DNA of 64,000 nucleotides from Rhodobacterales bacterium (GCA_026400355.1 JAPLPE010000013.1:124001-188000); one strand, 5' to 3'. Shown: positions 39,021-48,935, numbered from the stretch's first letter. The notes: generated by a model not told the origin, from the sequence alone. Numbers and translations are program-made.

Positions 39021-39586
39021 CCTTTGAAATGGCCGACCGCCCCGTCCTTCACGCTTTGCGCCAGCGTGGCAAACACATGGTCCGCGACTGACCGGAAGCA
39101 CATGACGGCAAAGCTGCCGTCCTCCAGCGCCCAGATCCCCGCCGCGACCTGACCCAGCCGCGTCCGCCGGAACATCCCCGGACGGAACGCGTCCGGATGC
39201 ATATCCGCAGGCGTCAACTTGGCCAGCACATCCCGCGCCCCAGCGCCGGACAACCCGATCAGCGCCCGCGCGTCCGACACATCCACCGCCAGATGATGCA
39301 CGCCCGCCAGAGCCGCATCGATCTGCGCCACCGCCGCCCCGGCTGCATCATGGGCCACGAACACCATCACCTCGTCCGGCGACATCCAGGCAATCCCCTG
39401 CGCCGCCGTCCCCGTGGCCATCCCGGCCCCCGGAAAACCGACCCCGGCCAGCCCCGCACAGACCGCCTGCAGCGCGCCACCGGCCAGATTGCCCCGCACC
39501 GTCACCATGCCCGTCAGGCCAAGGTCACGCAAGGCCACAGCCCCACCGACAGAGACGCCACCCAAGACCGAAACCCCGTCAGCCAT
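39017..39586 (-). CDS. soxG: Sarcosine oxidase gamma subunit
   Basis: The 189-residue protein fits SoxG, the smallest-but-one subunit of heterotetrameric sarcosine oxidase. Features are GGVSVGGAVALRDLGLTGMVTVRG at the start, PDEVMVFV, and the C-terminal RTRLGQVAAGIWALEDGSF with FRSVADHVF. The ATG at 39586 overlaps the end of soxA by 8 bases. The complex oxidises sarcosine to glycine with transfer of the methyl to tetrahydrofolate. Confidence 0.9.
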   Translation of the reverse strand: MADGVSVLGGVSVGGAVALRDLGLTGMVTVRGNLAGGALQAVCAGLAGVGFPGAGMATGTAAQGIAWMSPDEVMVFVAHDAAGAAVAQIDAALAGVHHLAVDVSDARALIGLSGAGARDVLAKLTPADMHPDAFRPGMFRRTRLGQVAAGIWALEDGSFAVMCFRSVADHVFATLAQSVKDGAVGHFKG

Positions 39587-42575
39587 CCTGCTTCGCCCCC
39601 GCCTTGTCGTAGAACACCTGATCCACGATCCGCACATCGACCGTCGTGCCATTACCCTTGGTGAACGGGATCACTTCGCCCATCCGCTCCGGCCCGCGTT
39701 CGACCAGCCCCATCGCAATGCCCTTGCCCAAGGTGGGCGAGAAATAGGTCGACGTCACACGGCCCTGCGTATTCTTCTGCCCGTTCGCATTGGTCCCTGT
39801 GCCCACCGCATAGGCCCCGTCCGGTATGACCGAACCGTCGACCGTCTCAAGGCCCACAAGCTTCCAGCGTTTCGGGTCCACCATATGGCTCCGCTCCTGC
39901 CCGCGCTTGCCAAGATAGTCGGACTTCTTCTTCGATATCGCCCAACCCAGGTTAAGGTCCTGCGGGATCACCGTGCCATCGGTCTCATCCCCGATCATGA
40001 TGAACCCCTTCTCGGCCCGCAGCACGTGCAGACATTCGGTCCCATAGGGCTGAATGCCGAACTCCGCCCCTGCTGCAAGGCAGGCATCCCAGAACGCCCG
40101 CCCCTGCGACGCCGGCACCGCAATCTCATAGGACAACTCGCCCGAGAAACTGATCCGGAACACCCGCGCCGCGATCCCGCCCAGTGTTCCATCAGCTGAT
40201 GTCATGAACGGCAGCACCTCTTTCGTAACATCCATGCCATCCAGCTTTTCCAGCACCTTCCGCGCATTGGGGCCGACCACGGCGATCTGCGCGTATTGCT
40301 CCGTCACGTTGGCGACATAGACCTTCCAGTCCCACCATTCGCACTGAAGCCAGTCCTCCATATGCGCATGAATCCGGTCCGCCCCACCCGTCGTTGTATG
40401 GCAAAGCCAGGTATCCTCCGCCATGCGCACGACAACGCCGTCATCAATCAGGAACCCGTTTTCATTGCACATGAGGCCGTAACGGCACTTGCCCACAGGC
40501 AAGGTGCTCATCACGTTGGTATAAAGCATATCCAGGAACCGCCCCGCATCCGGCCCCTTCACGATCAGCTTTCCAAGGGTCGATGCATCGAGAAGCCCCA
40601 CATTCCGCCGCACATTCAGCACTTCGCGGTTCACTGCCTCATGCGCGCTCTCATGCCCCTGCAGAAAGGCATAGGGCCGCCGCCACAGACCGACTGGCTC
40701 GAACTCGGCTCCGCTGGCCTCGTGCCAGCCGTGGATCGGCGTCTTTCGCACCGGCTGGAAAAGATCGCCCCGCGCCACGCCCGCAATCGCACCCATCGAA
40801 ATCGGCGTATAGGGCGGCCGGAACGTCGTCGTCCCGACCTGCGGAATGGGCGTGTTGATCGCCCCCGACAGAACCGCCAACCCGTTGATATTGGACAGCT
40901 TCCCTTGATCCGTTGCCATCCCGAGCGTAGTATAGCGCTTGGCATGCTCCACACTCTCATAGCCCTCGCGCGCGGCGAGTTGCACGTCCGAAACCTTCAC
41001 ATCATTCTGATAGTCCAGCCACATCTTCTGCCGCAGCTTCAGCGTGGCCCCCTGCGGCATCAGCCACACAGGCAGAATCGCCCCCTGCTCGGAATCGACA
41101 GCCACTGGCACATCCCCCGCCGCCTGCCCCGAGACAGAAGCTCCCACGGCCACAGCATCCGTCAGCACATCCGCCGTCCGCAGCATGCCATTGGCCCCGC
41201 CGACCGGGAACACAAAGCCAGCCCCGTCCGCCCCCGTGGGCGGCCGCGTGGCATCGGGCCGGAACATGGCCAGACCCTCGTCCCAGATCAGCTTGCCCCC
41301 GCAATGCGACCACAGATGCACGACCGGAGACCACCCCCCCGACATCGCGACTGCATCACAGGCGATATCTTCAAGCCCCGATCCCTCACCCGCATGGGCG
41401 CAGATCGTGACGCCGGTCACTCGCTTGCCGCCCTTGACCCGGGCAATAGCCCGCCCGGTCTCGACCCGGATCCCAAGGTCGCGCGCGGCGCGGACAAGGG
41501 CCCCGTCCGCCTGCACCCGCGCATCGATGATCGCAGGCACAATCAGCCCCGCCTGATGCAGCACCATCGCCGTGCGATAGGCGTCATCATTGTTGGTGAC
41601 CACCACAGTCCGGTCCCCGATGCTGACACCGAAATCGACCGCATAATCCCGCACCGCCGAGGCCAGCATCACCCCCGGAATGTCGTTGCCTGCGAAGGAC
41701 AGCGGACGCTCGATCATCCCCGTCGCCGTCACGATCTTACCGGCCCGGATGCGCCACAGCCGGTGGCGCGGCTTGCCCGCCTCGGGCGCATGATCCGTCA
41801 GCCGCTCATGGGCCAAAGCATAGCCGTGGTCATAGACCCCGGCCCCCATCGTCCGCGTCCGGAGTCGCACATTCGGCAGCGCCGCCAGCCGCTGCACCGC
41901 CGTCTTGATCCAGAATTCCGCAGGCGTCCCGTCGATCAACGGATCATCCACAGCCGCCCGGCCACCCCAATGCGCCGACTGTTCGATCAGCAGCACCCGC
42001 AGCCCGGACTGCCCAGCGGTCAGCGCCGCCTGCAACCCTGCCAGACCACCGCCCACGACCAGCACATCCACATGCGCGTTGAACTGCTCGTAAGTGTCCT
42101 GATCCCGCGCCTTCGGCGCCTGCCCGAGGCCCGCCGACTGGCGGATGAAGGGCTCATAGACATGCTTCCAGAACGACCGGGGATGGAGGAACATCTTGTA
42201 GTAGAAACCCGCCGGCAGAAACCGCGACAGGGCCGTATTGATCGCGCCCACATCGAACTCAAGGCTCGGCCAATGGTTCTGACTTTCCGCCGTCAGCCCC
42301 TCGAACACCTCTGTCGTCGTGACCCGCGCATTGGGTTCGAACCCGCCGCCCTGCCCCAGATTCACCAGCCCGTTCGGCTCCTCTGCCCCGCTCGCCACGA
42401 TGCCGCGCGGACGGTGATACTTGAAGGACCGCCCGACCAGCATCTGGTCATTGGCAAGAAGCGCCGAGGCCAGCGTATCCCCCTCGAATCCCTTGTAATT
42501 TCGGCCGTTGAAGGTAACCGTGACCGCCTTGCGCCGGTTGATCAGCCGCCCCCCTCGTGCCAGACGCGTGCTCAT
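39579..42575 (-). CDS. soxA: Sarcosine oxidase alpha subunit
   Basis: The 998-residue subunit has an N-terminal ferredoxin-like segment (VTVTFNGRNYKGFEGDTLAS) and an NAD/FAD domain with the dinucleotide fold VLVVGGGLAGLQAALTAG (about 170-190). The C-terminal half is a folate-binding GcvT-like domain (about 600-998; VGLLDASTLGKLIVKG). It passes electrons and receives the C1 unit onto tetrahydrofolate. The ATG at 42575 has GGAGGGA upstream. The larger open frame reaching 42710 is not coding. Confidence 0.95.
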   Translation of the reverse strand: MSTRLARGGRLINRRKAVTVTFNGRNYKGFEGDTLASALLANDQMLVGRSFKYHRPRGIVASGAEEPNGLVNLGQGGGFEPNARVTTTEVFEGLTAESQNHWPSLEFDVGAINTALSRFLPAGFYYKMFLHPRSFWKHVYEPFIRQSAGLGQAPKARDQDTYEQFNAHVDVLVVGGGLAGLQAALTAGQSGLRVLLIEQSAHWGGRAAVDDPLIDGTPAEFWIKTAVQRLAALPNVRLRTRTMGAGVYDHGYALAHERLTDHAPEAGKPRHRLWRIRAGKIVTATGMIERPLSFAGNDIPGVMLASAVRDYAVDFGVSIGDRTVVVTNNDDAYRTAMVLHQAGLIVPAIIDARVQADGALVRAARDLGIRVETGRAIARVKGGKRVTGVTICAHAGEGSGLEDIACDAVAMSGGWSPVVHLWSHCGGKLIWDEGLAMFRPDATRPPTGADGAGFVFPVGGANGMLRTADVLTDAVAVGASVSGQAAGDVPVAVDSEQGAILPVWLMPQGATLKLRQKMWLDYQNDVKVSDVQLAAREGYESVEHAKRYTTLGMATDQGKLSNINGLAVLSGAINTPIPQVGTTTFRPPYTPISMGAIAGVARGDLFQPVRKTPIHGWHEASGAEFEPVGLWRRPYAFLQGHESAHEAVNREVLNVRRNVGLLDASTLGKLIVKGPDAGRFLDMLYTNVMSTLPVGKCRYGLMCNENGFLIDDGVVVRMAEDTWLCHTTTGGADRIHAHMEDWLQCEWWDWKVYVANVTEQYAQIAVVGPNARKVLEKLDGMDVTKEVLPFMTSADGTLGGIAARVFRISFSGELSYEIAVPASQGRAFWDACLAAGAEFGIQPYGTECLHVLRAEKGFIMIGDETDGTVIPQDLNLGWAISKKKSDYLGKRGQERSHMVDPKRWKLVGLETVDGSVIPDGAYAVGTGTNANGQKNTQGRVTSTYFSPTLGKGIAMGLVERGPERMGEVIPFTKGNGTTVDVRIVDQVFYDKAGAKQDG

Positions 42576-42901
42576 GCGAAATCCCTCCAGGTCCAGCCAG
42601 GCCGTTTTGCCGTGATCGCATCCCGGATATGCTGCGGCGGGGCCGAAGACTGCGCCGGATAGGTCCCGAAGACCTCGAGCGTGTTCGTATCCCGCGCCGC
42701 AAGGAACCACTTGCCGCAGCCATAGGCATGGCGCCAGCGTTCGAAATGCACCCCCTTGGGGTTTTCGCGGGCGAACATGTAGGTGTCGAACTCCGCATCC
42801 GTCGACCCCGGCCCGAACCGCTTCAGATGCGCCTCGCCCCCCGCAGCCAGCTCCGTCTCATCCGCGGCCACACCGCAGTAAGGGCATGTCAACGTCAGCA
42901 T
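42572..42901 (-). CDS. soxD: Sarcosine oxidase delta subunit
   Basis: The 109-residue protein starts LTLTCPYCGVAADETEL, with the zinc-type C-x2-C and the second pair region YGCGKWF. It is the standard SoxD length and sequence. The stop overlaps the soxA start (ATGA). It is transcribed just before soxA. Confidence 0.94.
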   Translation of the reverse strand: MLTLTCPYCGVAADETELAAGGEAHLKRFGPGSTDAEFDTYMFARENPKGVHFERWRHAYGCGKWFLAARDTNTLEVFGTYPAQSSAPPQHIRDAITAKRPGWTWRDFA

Positions 42902-42932
42902 CCCAGATATCCTTTCGTCGTCGCGGGCATGG

Positions 42933-43445
42933 TCATGCCGGGCATGTCCAGGCTCCGCAATTCATCACCCGGTTGATCACCAGATCGCCGTAACCCCATT
43001 GCAGCGTCGCCAGCACCGCAGCACCGACCTCCGCGACCCGCGCCTGCCCGCCCCTGCGGTCCAGCCGCGCAAACAGCCGCCCCACCGCCTCAAGATTGTG
43101 GTCATAGTCCCGCGCGGCAACCTCCGGGTCCTCGCGCGGCGCATCCCGCATCATCAGGGGCCGCCCCTCGCGGTCTCGCAGGTTCGACCGCAGGATAAGC
43201 ATCAAACCCTTAAGCAGAAGCGTCTGATACGACTGCCGCGCCGCCGCATTGACGGCAAAGGTGGCAAGCACCAGCCCCGCACCCACCGCCCCCGCCCGCG
43301 AAAAATGCCCCGCATCCGCCTGCACCAGCGCGATGGCCGAGGTGACCAGCCAGACCGCAATCGCACCCAGGATCATCCAGCGCGACCGCACGGCCAGCGT
43401 CTCGCTCCGGGCCAACTGATCGACGATCTGCTCAAGCGTCTTCAT
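42933..43445 (-). CDS. Hypothetical membrane protein within the sox operon
   Basis: A 170-residue product with two adjacent hydrophobic segments (WMILGAIAVWLVTSAIALV and AGAVGAGLVLATFAVNAAA) followed by a polar region and a C-terminal VLATLQWGYGDLVINRVMN. The reading frame lies between soxB and soxD on the same strand with MKTLEQIVDQLA as start. No family was recognised. Its position suggests a role with sarcosine metabolism or uptake, but this is inference. The remaining ORF upstream of 43445 is not supported. Confidence 0.6.
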   Translation of the reverse strand: MKTLEQIVDQLARSETLAVRSRWMILGAIAVWLVTSAIALVQADAGHFSRAGAVGAGLVLATFAVNAAARQSYQTLLLKGLMLILRSNLRDREGRPLMMRDAPREDPEVAARDYDHNLEAVGRLFARLDRRGGQARVAEVGAAVLATLQWGYGDLVINRVMNCGAWTCPA

Positions 43446-43472
43446 CTGCCGAACGCCCGCCTGCTGCCACGG

Positions 43473-43526
43473 CAGAAGCGGGGGCCAGCCCCCGAACCCC
43501 AGGGATATCTGGGGCCAGAAGAAGCA
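43473..43526 (-). repeat. Intergenic palindromic repeat, copy 2
   Basis: On the minus strand this reads CTTCTTCTGG-ccc-CAGATATCCC-t-GGGGTTCG followed by a GGGGGC-tgg-CCCCCG type dyad. It matches the copy at 10369-10436 in the CTTCT and CAGATATCCC core. It lies between soxB and the small membrane-protein gene, inside the operon. Confidence 0.6.
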
Positions 43527-43545
43527 CGGGAAGGCAGAGCAGGCA

Positions 43546-44793
43546 TCAATGCGCCACCCCCGCCGCCACGCTTTCGTCGATGAACTTGCCTTCGCGGAAG
43601 CGGTACATGCTGAACTCTTCGGCCAGCGGCCCGGGCTCACCTTTGGCCATCAGGTCGGCCATCGCCCAACCTGACCCCGGGATCGCCTTGAACCCGCCCG
43701 TGCCCCAGCCGCAGTTGATGTACGTGTTGCCCAAAGGCGTCTTGGAGATGATCGGTGACCGGTCCCCCGTCATGTCCACGATCCCGCCCCATTGCCGCAG
43801 CATCTTGAGCCGCGAGATCATCGGGAAGGTTTCGATCAGCGCCCGCACCGTTTCCTCGATATGGTGGAACGATCCGCGCTGGGTATAGTTGTTGAACCCG
43901 TCCGTGCCGCCGCCGATCACCATATCGCCCTTGTCGGACTGGCTCATGTAGCCATGCACGGTGTTGGCCATCACGACCACATCCATGCAGGGCTTGATCG
44001 GCTCGCTGACCAGCGCCTGCAGGCAGAGCGACTCGATGGGCAGCCGGAAGCCCGCCATATTGGCGAGCACGCCCGAATGGCCGGCGACCACGATCCCCAG
44101 CCTGTCGCAGGCAATCTCGCCCTTGGTGGTGGACACGCCCGTTACCTTGCCATCCGCCTGATGGACGGCGGTCACTTCGCACTGCTGGATGATGTCCATC
44201 CCCATGTCGGAACAGGCGCGCGCATAGCCCCAGGCTACCGCATCATGCCGCGCTGTCCCGCCGCGTGGCTGCCAGAGCGCGCCCAGCACCGGATAGCGCG
44301 GCCCGTCGATATGGATGATCGGGCACAACTCCTTGACCCGCCCGGGCCCGATGAACTCGGTCTCGACCCCCTGCAGCGCATTTGCATGGGCCGTCCGCTT
44401 GTAGCCCCGGATCTCGTGCTGCGTCTGCGCCAGCATCATCACGCCGCGCGGAGAAAACATCACGTTGTAATTCAGGTCTTGGCTCAGCGTCTCGTACAGA
44501 GACCGCGCCTTCTCATAGATCGCCGCCGACGAATCCTGCAGATAGTTCGACCGTATGATCGTCGTGTTCCGCCCGGTGTTCCCGCCGCCGAGCCACCCCT
44601 TCTCCAGAATCGCGACATTGCGGATCCCGTGGTTCTTGCCCAGATAGTAGGCCGTGGCCAGCCCGTGCCCGCCCGCACCCACGATGATCGCATCATACCG
44701 CACCTTTGGCGCGGGCGACCGCCAGGCCCGTTCCCAGCCCATATGATTGCGCAGGGCCTCGCGGGCGACGGCAAAGACGGAATAGCGTTTCAT
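43546..44793 (-). CDS. soxB: Sarcosine oxidase beta subunit
   Basis: The 415-residue flavoprotein has the FAD-binding fold DAIIVGAGGHGLATAYYLG and GGGNTGRNTTIIRSNYL in the N-terminal region. QPRGGTARHDAVAWGYA is the block near the covalent flavin histidine. The C-terminus holds INCGWGTGGFKAIPG. It carries out the N-demethylation step of sarcosine oxidase. The ATG at 44793 is preceded by TGGAG. It is first in the order soxB, membrane protein, soxD, soxA, soxG. Confidence 0.96.
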   Translation of the reverse strand: MKRYSVFAVAREALRNHMGWERAWRSPAPKVRYDAIIVGAGGHGLATAYYLGKNHGIRNVAILEKGWLGGGNTGRNTTIIRSNYLQDSSAAIYEKARSLYETLSQDLNYNVMFSPRGVMMLAQTQHEIRGYKRTAHANALQGVETEFIGPGRVKELCPIIHIDGPRYPVLGALWQPRGGTARHDAVAWGYARACSDMGMDIIQQCEVTAVHQADGKVTGVSTTKGEIACDRLGIVVAGHSGVLANMAGFRLPIESLCLQALVSEPIKPCMDVVVMANTVHGYMSQSDKGDMVIGGGTDGFNNYTQRGSFHHIEETVRALIETFPMISRLKMLRQWGGIVDMTGDRSPIISKTPLGNTYINCGWGTGGFKAIPGSGWAMADLMAKGEPGPLAEEFSMYRFREGKFIDESVAAGVAH

Positions 44794-44982
44794 GGGCAGC
44801 GATTCTCCAGGCGGCACACCGCGGGTGACCTTGCTGGTTTAACTGGACCCGCCCGTGATTTGAATGGCGACCATGTGCGGCACAAAGCCCTGTGATTGCG
44901 ACACTGGCGCCCCTAACTGCCCCTTCCTGACGGACGCCGCACCGCTTAAGTAGTCACGACCGTTCCCGACCAAAGGCCGCCC

Positions 44983-46197
44983 ATGCTGTTCTGGATCATC
45001 GCCTTCCTCCTCGCGCTTGCCGTGGCGGCGACTCTGGCGATGCCGCTCCTGCGGCCCCGCGACGAAGACGCCATGACCGGGTACGAGGATGTGGCCCTCT
45101 ACCGCCAGCAACTGCTTGAAATTGAACGCGACCTTGAACGCGGCGTCCTTGACGCGGATGAGGCCGAGCGCACCCGGACCGAGATCGCCCGCCGCCTGAT
45201 CGCCGCCGACCGCGCCACCCCTGCTTTGCGACCCGAGGCACCCCGTCTCCCCTCGCTTCTCACCGGTGGCGTAACGCTTGCCATCGTGATCGGCGGTAGT
45301 CTTGCGGTCTATGGCACCATCGGCGCCCCCGGCGCCCGCGACGAACCCCGCACCCTGCGTCTGGCCGAAGGCGACGCGCTCCGCGACACCCGCATGACCC
45401 AGGACGAGGCCGAGGCGAACGCCGCCCTCACCCCCGCCCCCGAACAGCCCCCGCCCCCCGCCGACGTGCTGCAAAGCGTCAAAAACCTTCGCGCCTCGCT
45501 GGCCGAAAACCCAGATGACCTGCAGGCATGGCAGATCCTCACCGATTTCGAAACCCGCACCGGCAACCTGCCCGCCGCAGTTGATGCCATGACAAATGTC
45601 GTCCGCATCAAGGGCGATCAGGCCACCATCACGGATCTGACAGGCCTCGTGGACCGCATGGTCTTTGCGACGCAAGGCATCGTCACACCCGAGGCCGAAG
45701 CCGTCCTCGACCGCATGATCGCCATCGACCCAGGCAACCTTGCCGTCCGCTACTACATGGGCCTCCTCTACGCGACCACCGACCGCCCCGACCTCGCCTT
45801 CGCCCTCTGGCGCGAGGTGATTGAACAGGGTGGTACCTCCATGCATGCCAACCTTGCCCGTCAGGGGATCGAGGATGTGGCCTATATGTCTGGCCGCGAC
45901 TACAGACCACCCGCCCTGCCCGGCCCCACGGCCGACGACGTGGCCAATGCGGAAGAAATGGCCCCCGAAGACCGGCTTACCATGATCCGGGGCATGGTCG
46001 CCCAGCTCAATGACCGGCTCGCGAACGAAGGCGGCAGCGCAGAGGAATGGGCACGGCTCATTTCCTCCTACGGTGTCCTTGGCGAAACCGACAACGCAAA
46101 AGCCATCTGGACCGAGGCGCAGTCGGTCTTTGCCGACAGCCCCGCCGCGATGGACACCCTGCGCGCCGCCGCCGCTCAGGCCGGCGTGCTCGAATGA
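44983..46197 (+). CDS. ccmI: Cytochrome c biogenesis protein CcmI
   Basis: The 404-residue protein has an N-terminal transmembrane hairpin (MLFWIIAFLLALAVAATLA and a second segment near 90-110) with a cytoplasmic loop containing YEDVALYRQQLLEIERD and GVLDADEAERTRTEIARRL, the CcmI signature. The periplasmic C-terminal part is TPR-rich and presents apocytochrome c to the heme lyase. It stands apart from the ccm genes at 12.8-15.6 kb. Its stop overlaps the ruvX start (ATGA). Confidence 0.94.
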   Translation: MLFWIIAFLLALAVAATLAMPLLRPRDEDAMTGYEDVALYRQQLLEIERDLERGVLDADEAERTRTEIARRLIAADRATPALRPEAPRLPSLLTGGVTLAIVIGGSLAVYGTIGAPGARDEPRTLRLAEGDALRDTRMTQDEAEANAALTPAPEQPPPPADVLQSVKNLRASLAENPDDLQAWQILTDFETRTGNLPAAVDAMTNVVRIKGDQATITDLTGLVDRMVFATQGIVTPEAEAVLDRMIAIDPGNLAVRYYMGLLYATTDRPDLAFALWREVIEQGGTSMHANLARQGIEDVAYMSGRDYRPPALPGPTADDVANAEEMAPEDRLTMIRGMVAQLNDRLANEGGSAEEWARLISSYGVLGETDNAKAIWTEAQSVFADSPAAMDTLRAAAAQAGVLE

Positions 46198-46670
46198 TCT
46201 GCGAAACGGTCGAGGATTTCGCCGCAGCGCTCCCCCGGGCACGCGGCATCGGCGGGCTCGACCTTGGCACCGTCACGATCGGTGTGGCCGTCTCCGACCT
46301 CATGCTGTCGGTCGCCAGCCCTCTTGAAACCATCGCCCGCAAGAAATTCACCCTCGACGCCGCCCGGCTGCTCGAGATCGCGACAAAGCGGAACCTTGGC
46401 GGCTTCGTCCTGGGCCTGCCGCTCAACATGGACGGCAGCGAAGGCCCCCGCGTCCAATCCACCCGCGCCTTTGCCCGCAATCTGGAACGCCTCACCCCAC
46501 TGCCGATCACCTACTGGGACGAACGGCTCTCCACCGTCGCGGCAGAAAGAGCTCTGCTCGAGGCGGATACGTCCCGAAAACGTCGCGCCGAGGTGATCGA
46601 CCACGTCGCGGCAGGCTATATTCTGCAGGGACTGCTTGACCGGCTGGGCCATATCCGGGCGAATTCCTGA
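46194..46670 (+). CDS. ruvX: Putative pre-16S rRNA nuclease / Holliday junction resolvase RuvX (YqgF)
   Basis: The 158-residue RNase-H-fold protein has GLDLGTVTIGVAVSD (first catalytic Asp), LGLPLNMDGSEGPR, and WDERLSTVAAERAL (catalytic Glu/Asp), followed by IDHVAAGYILQGLLD. YqgF matures 16S rRNA ends in E. coli. It begins inside the ccmI stop (ATGA). In related genomes it is followed by a DUF1289 gene; here the HIRRGD paralogue intervenes. A decayed copy of its 3' region lies at 49021-49079. Confidence 0.94.
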   Translation: MICETVEDFAAALPRARGIGGLDLGTVTIGVAVSDLMLSVASPLETIARKKFTLDAARLLEIATKRNLGGFVLGLPLNMDGSEGPRVQSTRAFARNLERLTPLPITYWDERLSTVAAERALLEADTSRKRRAEVIDHVAAGYILQGLLDRLGHIRANS

Positions 46671-46814
46671 CCCCGCTTTGCCATCGCAGATCCGGACATG
46701 AATCCCGGGCCGCGGCCGTATCCCCTGAATCGCGAGGAAACCCTGAGCGATTGACCTTTGGCTGACCAATGGTAGATCGGCTTTATTCCCTGCGTTCCAG
46801 GCGGCACCGAACGG

Positions 46815-48935
46815 ATGACTGATCCACCAACCTCCGGCTCAATCTATGCTTTCAGAGAGGACCGCCTCGGGGCTCGCCTGATCTCCATTCTCAGCGCAAT
46901 CAGGATCGCCCGGCGGCTAGGCAAGCCGTTCAAGGTGAACTGGTTTCACGCCACCGACGTCGGCTCGGTCTTCAATGATCCCCATGAACTGTTCGCTCCT
47001 GATTTCATCCGTCAGAACTGGTTCTCCGGGGACTGGCCCGCAGTCATGTCAGGCGCGGACTATATCGCCAACCACCTTCCGATGAACGCGCAGCGCCTGA
47101 ATGGGATGATGGTGTCAGGGCGGAACTTTATCGAATCCTCATGCCTTGCGATCCCGGTTTTCGACGACGAGGACCAATCTCAGGCCCTCGCAGAAGCGGC
47201 AGCCATCTGGGCAGGTATTCCGCTGGCGCCAGAAGTGCAGGCGGCGCAAGACGGAGTCTGCCGCCAGATCGGTGCCAATGGCATGGGATACCATATCCGG
47301 CGTGGCGATCTGATTTCCGACGAAAGGACCCGACATCAGCACTGGCAGGACAAGTTCGTTCCTGACGAACTCTTTGAACAGCACATTGAAGGCGCACTCT
47401 CGAAGGGGGCGAGGCCCGTGCTCTTCTGCGACGATGGCGAGACAACACAGCGCTTTACCGCACAGTTTGACGGCCTGCTTCCGGTTGCCGACCTGCTGAA
47501 GTCCTTCCGGCTGACGCCTGCACAGCGCGACTTGGTTGAACTCTGTGCCATGGCCCATTGCCGGCTAATCGTGGCTCCTCCGCTCAGTGCGTTTTCGACT
47601 TGCGCGTCCATCATCCGCGGCGCGACCAAGGTCGATGTTTCCGCAGATCTCCCTCCCGCAAACCTTGCAACGGCATTCGCCCGCGTCGCGGCAAGACTGC
47701 AAAGCGTCACCATTCAGACACCGGCCAAAGCCTTGGCCGACAATGCCCATTCCGCCATGTCTCTTGCTACCTTCCTGCGCCATTCGGGACGGCAGGACGA
47801 ATTGCCACCCCTGGTCGAGGCACAGTTCAAGGCAGGAGGCGGTGCATCATTTCTGCATCCCCTCCTTGCCGAAACTTGGCTTGAAACCGGGAACGCCCGG
47901 GCCGCCCTCCGGGCCAAGGGGTATCTTGTCCGTGCGGATTACTGCAGACGCAGCGACTTTGTGACAACTGCAAGTCTTGCGGCGCTGGCAAACGCTCTTT
48001 GCGACAATCCCGAAACTGCCGGCCATCTCATCCAGACCGCCCTCTCTTTCCTTTCAAGGGCGCCCTACCTTGCCGAAGTCACCGGGCTCCTGCTCTCCGC
48101 AAAGCTACTGAATGATGACAATTTTCTCCCGACAACAGATGCGTCGCGCGGCCGGCTTGTCCCTTTTGATCCGGACTTGCCACGTCCTGCCTTGGGGCCC
48201 GCATGCCACCAATTCTGGCCGGACGGGACGGAATCTCTGGGCATTTACAGGATCGATGCCATCGTCGCCGAATGGTTGCCGCTCCTCGGTGGCTTCAGCA
48301 TTCAGGCTCACCGCGCACAACTGACCACAGCCTGGGCGACCGACCCGGCCTATGCACCTAATCCCGATTCCGCCAACCCGGCAGACAGACAATCGCTCGA
48401 ATTGCTGATGGCTGCGATGAACGGTTCGGCTGGCGCCGCGCTCTCCCGCCTCTCATCGCTCGCAGCAGGATACCCCAATGACTCCATGGTCCAGCATCGT
48501 CTGTCTTTCGCGCATCTTCTGCACCATCGGAAAGCACGCGCGCTCCATGCCGCCGAAACGGCCGTGTCCCTCGCACCGGCTTCGGTCTATCATGTGGCTT
48601 GGCGGGGCATGCTGCGTCAACGGACCAAGGATCACGCAGGCGCCATCTCAGATCTGCGTCAGGCAACGTGTGCAGGCCTCTCCACGCCACGGGTCTACCA
48701 GATCTTGGCGAATGCCGCCCGCGACGCCCATGACAGCCCGCTCGAAGCAGAAGCACTCCACGCAGCATATCGGCTTGCCCCGTTCGAACTCACAACGCTG
48801 AAGGGCCTCGCCGAACATCTGCTTCAGACGGGCCAGACAGAACAAGCCAACAGATTGTTTGATCGGCTGATCCGGCACTTTCCGAACGCGGCGGACCGGC
48901 TATCTGGCCTCGCCCGGCATCGCGCCGCTGGATAA
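46815..48935 (+). CDS. Glycosyltransferase-like protein with HIRRGD motif and TPR-like C-terminus, copy 2
   Basis: The 706-residue protein has the same layout as the gene at 36789. Matching parts include FREDRLGARLISILSAIRIA, GYHIRRGDLISDERTRH (near residue 158), LTPAQRDLVELCAMAHCRLI and APPLSAFSTCAS. The C-terminal TPR-like part has SLAAGYPNDSMVQHRLSFAH and HVAWRGMLRQRTKDH, close to blocks in copy 1. Codon use is less C-biased than that of its neighbours. It lies between ruvX and the DUF1289 gene, which are normally adjacent. Function and substrate are unknown; glycosylation is inferred from the H-x-R-R-x-D motif. Confidence 0.7.
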   Translation: MTDPPTSGSIYAFREDRLGARLISILSAIRIARRLGKPFKVNWFHATDVGSVFNDPHELFAPDFIRQNWFSGDWPAVMSGADYIANHLPMNAQRLNGMMVSGRNFIESSCLAIPVFDDEDQSQALAEAAAIWAGIPLAPEVQAAQDGVCRQIGANGMGYHIRRGDLISDERTRHQHWQDKFVPDELFEQHIEGALSKGARPVLFCDDGETTQRFTAQFDGLLPVADLLKSFRLTPAQRDLVELCAMAHCRLIVAPPLSAFSTCASIIRGATKVDVSADLPPANLATAFARVAARLQSVTIQTPAKALADNAHSAMSLATFLRHSGRQDELPPLVEAQFKAGGGASFLHPLLAETWLETGNARAALRAKGYLVRADYCRRSDFVTTASLAALANALCDNPETAGHLIQTALSFLSRAPYLAEVTGLLLSAKLLNDDNFLPTTDASRGRLVPFDPDLPRPALGPACHQFWPDGTESLGIYRIDAIVAEWLPLLGGFSIQAHRAQLTTAWATDPAYAPNPDSANPADRQSLELLMAAMNGSAGAALSRLSSLAAGYPNDSMVQHRLSFAHLLHHRKARALHAAETAVSLAPASVYHVAWRGMLRQRTKDHAGAISDLRQATCAGLSTPRVYQILANAARDAHDSPLEAEALHAAYRLAPFELTTLKGLAEHLLQTGQTEQANRLFDRLIRHFPNAADRLSGLARHRAAG

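Noticed and set aside
40296-42662. Long plus-strand ORF over soxA
   Set aside because: It is antisense to a recognised gene, with shadow composition only.
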